This document shows positions 13,201-18,960 of a stretch of DNA of 64,000 nucleotides, piece after piece. Positions within the stretch are counted from its first letter, which is position 1. Every line of letters begins with the position of its first letter. The notes under the pieces were generated by a model, which saw only the letters and a list, made by a program, of their open reading frames with translations, was not told the DNA's origin and ran no database searches. Origin of the DNA: Struthio camelus (Eukaryota; Chordata; Aves; Struthioniformes; Struthionidae); assembly GCF_040807025.1 (NCBI RefSeq), contig NC_090944.1:125727738-125791737 (forward strand), given 5' to 3'. The translations under genes and the position numbers were made by a program.

Positions 13201-13204
13201 CTGA
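1116..13204 (+). CDS. LIN9: LIN9 (MuvB/DREAM complex subunit), 3' part of gene, nine coding exons
   Basis: LIN9 is a core MuvB subunit. MuvB joins p130/E2F4/DP to form the repressive DREAM complex in quiescence, and joins B-MYB and FOXM1 to activate G2/M genes; it acts in the nucleus. The coding join is 1116-1273, 2345-2478, 3663-3782, 3963-4064, 7884-7964, 10908-11033, 11387-11569, 11683-11780 and 13099-13204. All junctions are GT-AG and all phases agree, giving about 368 residues to the stop at 13202-13204. Exon 1 carries the end of the DIRP domain (basic stretch SALKQKRQKIRLLQQRK). Exons 1-2 hold the Tudor-like region with GLFTGQIDAVD. Exons 5-6 hold the helical segment with IKQLREMNTEAEKL that, in the human protein, pairs with LIN52 and binds B-MYB. 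The C-terminus ends in NNTNRD. The protein is nearly identical to human LIN9 as I recall it. The N-terminal third lies left of the window. A one-residue difference (an extra Thr in NSSTTGQ) is the only length change noticed. Confidence 0.97.
2345..2478 (+). CDS. LIN9: LIN9 coding exon
   Basis: The acceptor is ttttag before 2345, preceded by a long T-rich tract, and the donor is gtaagt at 2479. It encodes RLRGVHDGLFTGQIDAVD through VPDYEVL, the Tudor-like segment, and ends in phase 0. Its 134 bases fit the incoming phase. Confidence 0.96.
3663..3782 (+). CDS. LIN9: LIN9 coding exon
   Basis: The acceptor is ctaaaag before 3663 and the donor is gtaagt at 3783. The exon has exactly 40 codons, SNEPHETMPIAAFGQKQRPS and onward to LQSPIT, in phase 0 on both sides. 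Confidence 0.96.
3963..4064 (+). CDS. LIN9: LIN9 coding exon
   Basis: The acceptor is tgtatag before 3963 and the donor is gtaagt at 4065. It has 34 codons, DSDPLLGQSSWKNKISGTD through FLIQV, in phase 0 on both sides. Confidence 0.96.
4065..7883 (+). other. LIN9 intron 4, with CR1 relic
   Basis: This 3.8 kb intron lies between two phase-0 exons. It contains the decayed CR1 LINE at about 6010-7080. The rest is AT-rich unique sequence with no recognisable exon. Short open frames inside it, including 5945-6391 on the minus strand, show no known domain and overlap the CR1 relic. Confidence 0.85.
6010..7080 (+). mobile_element. Ancient CR1 LINE 3' portion (5'-truncated, decayed)
   Basis: Several blocks in order match the 3' end of CR1 elements from birds and reptiles as I remember them. 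They are AGTGCAAGGTCATGAACTTG near 6013, GGAGAAGGACTTGGGTATAT near 6161, CATTCAAGAAAGATGACAGTGAACTG-like sequence near 6670, TTTAAGCTGAAGGACAGCTT near 6861, and CTGGAACACCTCTCCATTAG near 6969 followed by TTTTAAGATTGAGCTTGA near 7017. The element sits in the sense direction of LIN9. It has many indels and stops and no working open frame, so it is an old 5'-truncated copy and not active. The left edge is uncertain and could extend toward 5900. Confidence 0.85.
7884..7964 (+). CDS. LIN9: LIN9 coding exon
   Basis: The acceptor is gttttag before 7884 and the donor is gtgaga at 7965. It has 27 codons in phase 0, TRLSKILMIKKEHIKQLRE then MNTEAEKL. This is the start of the helical region that assembles with LIN52 in human MuvB. 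Confidence 0.96.
7965..10907 (+). other. LIN9 intron 5
   Basis: This is 2.9 kb of AT-rich intronic sequence. I see no exon, RNA gene or clear repeat. There is a small perfect inverted repeat, CTGAAAGC and GCTTTCAG, at 8146-8153 and 8159-8166. Confidence 0.7.
10908..11033 (+). CDS. LIN9: LIN9 coding exon
   Basis: The acceptor is ttccacag before 10908 and the donor is gtaaga at 11034. It has 42 codons in phase 0, KSYSMPISIEFQRRYATIVL through VLHKVQQYCYE. This is the long helix that contributes to the MYB-binding surface in the human LIN9-LIN52 structure. Confidence 0.96.
11387..11569 (+). CDS. LIN9: LIN9 coding exon
   Basis: The acceptor is atgcag before 11387 and the donor is gtaaaa at 11570. 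It has 61 codons in phase 0, LAPDQGLQPADQPTDLRRRC through LTAILLQIK. Confidence 0.96.
11683..11780 (+). CDS. LIN9: LIN9 coding exon
   Basis: The acceptor is tcctacag before 11683 and the donor is gtattg at 11781. It encodes CLAEGGDLNSFEFKSLTDSL through SIDSSNI, with the following Ser codon split AG|T across intron 8. Confidence 0.95.
12275..12415 (-). mobile_element. CR1 LINE 3'-end relic, antisense in LIN9 intron 8
   Basis: The plus-strand text has AGATCAAAAGCCCATCTAGT followed by CCTTTCTTTGACAGTAGTCA. This resembles the reverse complement of the 3' end of CR1 elements common in turtles and crocodilians (the segment about 'group of words' GGTCCATCTAGCCCAGTATC then CTGACAGTGGCCA). It is heavily diverged. 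Edges are approximate. Confidence 0.6.
13058..13090 (+). repeat. (CTTTT)n microsatellite forming the polypyrimidine tract of the last LIN9 exon
   Basis: About five CTTTT units run directly into CCTCTCCCTGTAG, the acceptor of the final coding exon at 13099. The repeat supplies most of the pyrimidine tract. Confidence 0.9.
13099..13204 (+). CDS. LIN9: LIN9 last coding exon with stop
   Basis: The acceptor is ccctgtag before 13099. The first base completes the split Ser codon, then CFQNNVEIHVAHIQSGLSQM continues to NNTNRD and TGA at 13202-13204. The C-terminus is the same as in mammals. Confidence 0.96.
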
Positions 13205-13455
13205 AAACTTTATTTCAAGTGAACAGCAAGTAGTTCTGGAAAATCCTCTTCCTTTACATAGGCTTCACCAAATATCCTAACTGCCAGAAGATAAGGGAAA
13301 AGAAGACCTCTCGGAAAGGACCCTTTTAAATATGTTATATCTTCTTCTTAAGAAAACCAGCATTACTGGCCAGCATTACATTAGATTTTTTCCATTTGTT
13401 ATTCACATACAGTAGTTTCGCTAACTGATAATCTCTTAGTAACTGCATTTATTAT

Positions 13456-13461
13456 AATAAA
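13456..13461 (+). terminator. LIN9 proximal poly(A) signal AATAAA
   Basis: A canonical hexamer lies about 250 bases after the LIN9 stop codon. Use cannot be judged without transcript ends. Confidence 0.5.
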
Positions 13462-14455
13462 CTTGAGAACATGCTTTCATATCATTTGAACTTAACCTTT
13501 AAAAGTTCAGATTAATTCTGCCCACTTGTTGTTGGCTCTCCTGGCACGCTAGAAACGATGAAGAGGAAATGGCTCAAATCAGTAGCCATATGGCAGTCCT
13601 TTGTTCTTTAAAGCTACACTCCTGTAGGTATGGGTGAGTCGCCATTTCAGCCTGCAGGTAGGGTGGTGACAACGCAGGCTGAGCCTTCCTGACTAAAGCA
13701 GCAGCAGCAGCAGCGGGCTATGGACAGCAGCAAAGGGATGTTGCAAACTTGAGGCTGCTGGGCAGGTCTGTCGATCAGTCAATATCTTGTTGGAACTTCT
13801 AATTTATCATAACTTATATAAGGAGTCTAATGAAGGAATATAGAAATGTCACTGGTGACTTTCCAGGAACAGATTGGTCATGGCTTTTTCCCTTCACGCA
13901 GGGCAAAAACGCTTTAGTTGACATTTATATAAATGACTGGTTAAACATATTGTTTTTCCAAATTTGTGTTTGTTTTGCACAACTTTTAAATTAGATAGCT
14001 GATTATCCAACAATACCCAACATATATAAATATGAAGATTTTTATAATTAAAGATAACCGGTGAGGTAAACTGCAGAAATGAAAAGTGGAAACCTGCCTC
14101 TGAGTACATTTTGGAATGTTAATCTTGTAAAAAGTGTGTATTGGTTTGTTTAAATAGTCTTGTAAAGCTTCTGTGTAATGAATTGTTTCCAGAATTTTCA
14201 GAGATAGCTGTAGAGATGTTTTTGATTCCTTTAGATGCCTCATTAAATGAGGTCTTTTATATGTTAATGTATAAAGAATATGTAAACAGGATTATTTTCA
14301 ATTTTAAAATTTTGTATAGTTTAAAGATGCTTCTGTATTCTGTGTTGGTATTGTGCCACTGCAAAACTTTAGTGCAGAGTTTATATTTAGCTAAACTTGT
14401 TCTGTTAATTAAGAAATGCATAAATCTTTTATTCTCAATGAAATTTGTAACTCTG

Positions 14456-14461
14456 AATAAA
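14456..14461 (+). terminator. LIN9 distal poly(A) signal AATAAA
   Basis: A canonical hexamer lies about 1.25 kb after the LIN9 stop, with T-rich sequence about 40 bases downstream. Confidence 0.6.
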
Positions 14462-14511
14462 TTGACCTATGAGAGTTGATATATTTCACAAAAATGCAAA
14501 CTTTTTTGCAG

Positions 14512-14584
14512 ATGGTTTCAGGTCATTTTTTAAGACAAGTTAATTTAATTGCAGAAAATGAAGCGTTATGGCCTGGAGGACAAG
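14512..14584 (+). other. Candidate unannotated exon downstream of LIN9
   Basis: A strong acceptor (cttttttgcag, ending 14511) is followed by 73 bases that start with ATG and stay open for 24 codons (MVSGHFLRQVNL then IAENEALWPGGQ). A strong donor gtgagt follows at 14585. I do not recognise the peptide. It could be an alternative 3' exon of LIN9 or part of a lncRNA. If joined to the exon ending at 11780, it would add only RWFQVIF before a stop. It may also be chance. Confidence 0.3.
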
Positions 14585-16950
14585 GTGAGTAGCGGTTTTA
14601 AAAGGCATTTGGAAAATTTAAAGGGATATTATGAAATAATATTAAACACTAATTTTGCTGAGTTAGCCATGGAAATTTACCTGTTGGAACTTAATAGAAT
14701 ATTTTAGTGGTCCCTGCAATTCCTCTTGCAATAGTTGCCCGTTATTTTGTGATGTTACCGTCTGTTTGGTAAAGAAGACAAACATCTCCTCCCGCTGCAT
14801 TTCTCATTTAAGCAGAGAGAAGTGCCAAAGCACTTTGGTGTCACAACGTAACTAAGGTCATCTGCAGCTAACTCTGGAAAAAGAAACAGCCCTCTTGCTG
14901 TTTGCTTGCACCCCTGCCCTTGTGATCTGGTGCTCATAAGACTGGGACTAGTGTCCCAGTTTGGGGAGCTGCACTGCTGAAAAAACAGTCCTCTTTCTGC
15001 ATCTAGTCCGCTGCCTGCGTACCTTACTGAACTCGCTCGCTGCCGGGTGAGGTGGGCTCCAGTGCCAGCCCAAAGGAAATAGCAAGGATTACCTTTTGCA
15101 GCAGCAGCTAGCTGGCCTGCTGAAGGGACCTTTCTACTCCCTTATGGCTTTGTCAAAACTCTGCTTGCATACTCGGAAGTTAAGTGTGCACGTGAATGCT
15201 TTTCCGGAGCAGGACTTCCTGACTTTGCCCTATTGATAGCAGGGATCCCAAACTGCAGGAGGGAGACAGTCCTAGATACCACTACCAATAATGGTGTCAG
15301 CTGGTGTTTAGCAAATTTGCGAACCTGTTTTTCATGATAAACATGACTCTTACGAACACAGAATACATTACAATAATCACAACACTGCAATCTTAACTCT
15401 GATTCCTTAGGTGCAATGGTTTCTACATGCTGATACTTAAATATGCTCTTTCCAGTATTTTTTGCGTTGAGTGTTTTTAATCATTGCAGGATAATGTAAT
15501 ATATAAGAAGGCGCACTATTTGTGATCAAAGTATTCATGTACTTTCATGTGGCATTTGGCCAATGCATGTAGGTAATGTGAGTAGATACATGCTTTTTTT
15601 AAGAGGCTATACATTTCTCTGTGATTACTGATATGTTGGGTCAGAGTTAATGTTGTTGAGTTCTGATGAAATACAGCAACATTACTGTTTCTGCAGATTG
15701 TGGTCTAATTGTGGTGGTAGGAATCTCAAGAACTCACGACTATTACTGTAACTTCAGTTGGCAGGAGTGGAACAGGTTAGTTCAGTTTCTTACAGTCAGT
15801 AAACTTGAATTTACCCCTCACCCCCAAGAAACCAAGCGCCTCATCTTCTGTGTCCTCCTGTAAGTACTTTCTGGGGTGGCCTTCCTGACCCCTAAGGCAA
15901 CAGCTCCTTAGGCACCCACTGGAGACCAATGGAGGTTTTCTGGTTGGGGGGGATGTTTGGGGTGTTGGGTTTTTTGTTTTTTTTTTTTTTGGAAACAGCC
16001 CCATCTTTGGAGAGTGCGTCTTAATCAGCCATCCTACACTGCTGCTTAGCCTTTTAGGCTTGCAGTTCAAGCGTGGTTCGGCTGCCTCAGATCTTGCAAG
16101 CACAGGTATGTGATGGGTGATACTGAAAGATTTTTGAACTGGTAACCTCGTTCCGTCAGGTTTGATTCCCTTTCTAGGTTTCTTCAACCAGCTCCACACT
16201 GCTCACTGTTCTTTCAATGCATCCAAAACAGCAGAGCCTCATGATGTTCAGCTGCTCTTTCCTGAGTGCAGTGCTACAGATTGCTCTACAAAGCTCTGCA
16301 GTCTTGTAGGCAGAAAAAATTGGCCTCACCTTCAAAACTGGCATATACTAGTATATCATTTCTTCATAAAGTGATGAATTATAGCAGGGGCTTGGGCTTC
16401 TGCTACTACAAAGTTTCATGTTCAGAGTTCTGTTTAATCCAAAACCATTTAGCCTACTACTGATCACACAAACAGCTCCAGCATAGCTTTCAAGCAGCTG
16501 AACTGTAGGGGCTACAGCGCCTTTACAGTGTTCTTGAAATGCTAATAATTTAATCTAGTTTAATGTTTACATTGGCTCAAGTGGCACAGCTGAGGTTTTT
16601 GTCCAACTGAGCCAGCTGGTCAGAGGGGTTTTCTTTTTTGTTGCTGAGGCTGCGAAGTTTGCCTTTTCCCTCTGGGGAGGGGGGAAAAAAAGAGCCGTTG
16701 TTAAGAACTGAAGCTCTGACCTCACCAGTGGCAGTGTTTGCACCCTGTATTTGTAACCGGCCCTTCCAGCCCCGTAGGGCCCCTGCTCTCTCGGGAGCTC
16801 CAGCTCTCCCGGACGGAGAACAGCAGAGACTGCTCCAGCTCCCAGGGGCCGGCGCTTCTCTTCTTCCTCCCTACCCCACGTCGCCCAAGGTAATAAGCCC
16901 TTCCCCAGGCCCACGCACAACTCCCGGCTCAGGCGAGGGCAGAGCAGAGC
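14585..16950. other. Intergenic region between LIN9 and MIXL1 3' ends
   Basis: About 2.4 kb separates the convergent genes. It contains a T run near 15970-15990 and unique sequence. I see no gene or clear repeat other than the candidate exon just upstream. Confidence 0.7.
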
Positions 16951-16973
16951 AAGGATGCAAACTTTTATTTCTT

Positions 16974-16979
16974 TTTCCT
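16974..16979 (-). terminator. MIXL1 putative poly(A) signal (AATAAA on minus strand)
   Basis: TTTATT on the plus strand reads as AATAAA on the minus strand, about 310 bases after the MIXL1 stop. It is the only such hexamer noticed close to the gene's 3' side, so the 3' UTR is probably about 17289 down to 16950. Confidence 0.6.
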
Positions 16980-17289
16980 CTCTCGAAAAAAAACCCAACA
17001 GACCAGCCCGTCCCCAAAAACAGGGCAGCGAGTTAGGTTAAATAGCAATACAAAACGTGCTCCTGGAAAGCTTTAAATACACGGTAAAAAATATGCCATG
17101 AAGCTGACCCGTATCGTATCTTAAATAAATAGGTGAAATCAGCCGCTACAGGCTAAAGTGCAGTAGTTGCAGGAGGGCTGAGGCAGCGCGGGCGCTCGGG
17201 GCCGCCTGCTCCCGCCTCGCCTGGACCCGGGGCGGGTGCCCTTTCAAGCCCCCAAAGTGGGGGGCGAGGGGGGCCGGTCCGGGGCCCCC

Positions 17290-17613
17290 TCACAGGGCGC
17301 GGAAGGCGCCGAGCGCGTTTTCCTCCCACTCGGAGCCCGACTCGGAGTAGCCGCTGGTGTCCTCGGCGTCCGACACGGGCGAGTACTGCCCGCAGAAGGC
17401 GCGCGGCGGCGGGCGCCCCCCGGCGAAGGGGGCGGCGGGGGGCGGCGGCGGCGGCGGGCGGGGCCACTCGTAGGGGCCGGAGCGCGCGGCGGGCGGCGGG
17501 CAGCGGCGCTGCTCCGCGGCGGGAGGCGGCGGCGGCGGCGGCGGCGGGGGGGGGGCGGCGCGGGCCGGGCCGCGCTGGCGGCGGGACTTGGCGCGGCGGT
17601 TCTGGAACCAGAC
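17290..17613 (-). CDS. MIXL1: MIXL1 coding exon 3 (homeodomain helix 3 and C-terminus)
   Basis: The acceptor is cccccag before GTC TGG TTC, and the exon ends at the TGA read from 17292 to 17290. It encodes [15 protein letters not shown], the Pro run and the acidic C-terminus ending ALGAFRAL. The Pro run is coded mostly by CCG repeats and may vary in length. Confidence 0.93.
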   Translation of the reverse strand, partial: VWFQNRRAKSRRQRGPARAAPPPPPPPPPPPAAEQRRCPPPAARSGPYEWPRPPPPPPPAAPFAGGRPPPRAFCGQYSPVSDAEDTSGYSESGSEWEENALGAFRAL

Positions 17614-18080
17614 CTGGGGGCAGAGCGGAGGCGGCGGGAGCGGGGCGGGAGGCGGCCCCCACCCCCGCTCCGGCACCCCGCTCCCTCCCCCGGCCCCTCA
17701 CCTGGATGCGGGACTCGGGGATGCGGGTGGCGTCGGCCAGGCGCTCGCGCAGGTGGATGTCGGGGTACATGGTGTCCTGGAAGACCAGCTCCAGCGTCTC
17801 CAGCTGCGCCGCCGTGAAGCTGGTGCGCTTCCGCCGCTGCGAGGCGCCGGCCGCGGCCCCCGCCGCCTCGGCCGGCTCCGCCGACAGGGCGGCCGGCGGG
17901 CAGCCCCGCTCTGCGCCGCGCCGACGGGACGGACCCAGGGAGGGAGGGAGGGAAGGGAGAGCGGCCGTGAGGCGCCGCCCGGACCGGACCGGACCGGACC
18001 GGACCCCCGCCCGCCCGCCCTCCCACCTACCTACCTGCGGGGAAGGCGGGCGGCGGCCCCCCGAAGCGCAGCGCGGCCAT
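17290..18080 (-). CDS. MIXL1: MIXL1, Mix paired-like homeobox transcription factor
   Basis: MIXL1 is a nuclear transcription factor downstream of Nodal/Activin and BMP that specifies mesendoderm at the primitive streak; the chick gene was named CMIX. On the minus strand the coding join is 18080-18035, 17910-17702 and 17613-17290, giving 192 aa. The homeodomain spans residues 40-99, with [20 protein letters not shown] near its start, [11 protein letters not shown] in the middle and WFQNRRAK in helix 3. Position 50 is Gln (Q89), as in Mix proteins. The intron between RIQ and VWFQ is at the place expected for paired-like genes. After the homeodomain comes a run of about eleven Pro. The acidic tail contains [19 protein letters not shown], like the C-terminal activation motif of the family. 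The ATG and the homeobox are in different frames, so a further intron (17911-18034, phase 1) is inferred. Homology is certain; the N-terminal exon is less so. Confidence 0.93.
17702..17910 (-). CDS. MIXL1: MIXL1 coding exon 2 (homeodomain N-terminal part)
   Basis: The acceptor is gcgcag after a CT-rich tract and the donor is CAG|GTGAGG at 17701. The two first bases complete a Glu codon, then [15 protein letters not shown] leads to the homeodomain through SRIQ. Its 209 bases fit phase 1 in and phase 0 out. Confidence 0.9.
17981..18005 (+). repeat. (GGACC)5 microsatellite in MIXL1 intron 1
   Basis: Five perfect GGACC units lie inside the 124-base first intron of MIXL1. Confidence 0.9.
18035..18080 (-). 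CDS. MIXL1: MIXL1 coding exon 1
   Basis: The ATG reads at 18080-18078 with a good context (gccATGGCC). It encodes [15 protein letters not shown] plus one base, then donor CAG|GTAGGT. The start MAALRF agrees with chick CMIX as I recall it. The donor is followed by two further GTAGGT-like repeats, so the exact donor choice is slightly open, but this one gives the correct phase. Confidence 0.75.
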
Positions 18081-18119
18081 GGCCGGGGGCGAGCAGGCTC
18101 TGGGCCGCTCCGCTGCCCC

Positions 18120-18125
18120 TTATAG
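18120..18125 (-). promoter_or_regulatory. MIXL1 TATA box
   Basis: The minus strand reads CTATAAGG within GC-rich DNA, 40 bases before the ATG. With a start about 30 bases downstream, the 5' UTR would be only about 10-15 bases. Confidence 0.6.
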
Positions 18126-18199
18126 CCGGGCTGGGGGCGGGGGCGCGAGGGGCGGCGGCCCTGGGGTGGGGGGTCCCGTCCGGGAGGGGTCCGGTCCGG

Positions 18200-18500
18200 C
18201 GGCGGCCTGGGGAGGAGGTCCGCTCCGGGGGGGGGGTGTCTGGTCCGGGGGGGGTTCCGGGGAGGAGGTCCGGTCCGGGGTGGGGGGGGTGTCTGGTCCG
18301 GGGGGGGGTCTGGGGAGGAGGTCCGGTCCGGGGTGGGGGGGGGGGTCTGGTCCGGGAGGGGGTTGAGTCTTGGGCGGGGGGTCCGGGAGGGGGGGGGGGG
18401 TCTGGTCCGGGAGGGGGTCGAGTCTTGGGCGGGGGGTCCGGTCCGGGGGGGGGTCTGGTCCGGGAGGGGGTCGAGTCTTGGGCGGGGGGTCTGGTCTGGC
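18200..18500 (+). repeat. G-rich minisatellite upstream of MIXL1 promoter
   Basis: The plus strand carries many G runs in repeated units of about 50-57 bases. The first part repeats a GTCTGGTCCGG / GGAGGAGGTCCGGTCCGGGG pattern. The second part repeats GTCTGGTCCGGGAGGGGGT followed by CGAGTCTTGGGCGGGGGGTC about three times. It lies 80-380 bases upstream of the MIXL1 TATA box and could form G-quadruplexes. Confidence 0.9.
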
Positions 18501-18960
18501 ATCGCTGCAGCCAGGCAGGGGCGGCCTCCCCGCCGCTCGCCGGTCAGCGCTGCCCGCGGGGCCGAGCGCTGTGGCTGCACCCCCGTGGCCCGGAGCACCC
18601 CGGGGTGATGTTAGCAGGGAGTTTGCTCTCTCTCTCTCGGTTCCTCACGTGCAGGCGTGTGTTTTCCAGCCCGCTTCGGGGTCTCACGGACGGCGGGCTC
18701 ACGGCAGCGGAGCCCGCGGCTGCCCGCTGGGCCTGCTGCCGCCGCTGCGAGAACGAGAACATCCCTCTCGCTCGAAGGTGCGAGTTAAGCCTAGCCGAGG
18801 CGTTTGTGCCGAGTGGCCGCCGAGGCCGGTGCCGCGGCCCCCTCCAGGCGCGGGCCGATGCCCCCCGCGCGAGGCCCTTCCCAGCTGGAGCGGGGCGAGC
18901 GCTCCCGCGCCGCCTGATCGCTCCAGCAGCGAACGCGTGACCTTCGTCGAGGCGCTTTAA

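Larger units (their letters stand above)
13205..14480 (+). other. LIN9: LIN9 3' UTR
   Basis: AT-rich sequence follows the stop codon with AATAAA at 13456-13461 and again at 14456-14461. The distal signal is the more likely main end, giving a UTR of about 1.27 kb. Long open frames here (for example 14141-14479 plus) look like AT-rich chance frames. A CAG run lies at about 13702-13716. Confidence 0.7.
17150..18960. promoter_or_regulatory. CpG island covering MIXL1
   Basis: Very GC-rich, CpG-dense sequence covers the whole MIXL1 gene, its promoter and about 850 bases upstream. Long open frames on both strands here (for example 17153-18598 minus and 17588-18940 plus) are a by-product of stop-poor GC-rich DNA. 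Confidence 0.8.

Noticed and set aside
14141-14479. 112-codon open frame in the LIN9 3' UTR
   Set aside because: AT-rich chance frame with Leu/Lys/Asn-rich content and no family features; it overlaps the poly(A) signal.
17153-18598. 481-codon open frame on the minus strand across MIXL1 and upstream
   Set aside because: Only 17702-17910 of this frame is real coding (homeobox exon 2). The rest reads through introns, the promoter and the G-rich repeat, open only because stop codons are rare in such GC-rich DNA.
17588-18940. 450-codon open frame on the plus strand opposite MIXL1
   Set aside because: Antisense to MIXL1 exons and the G-rich array, with low-complexity Gly/Arg/Pro content and no domain.
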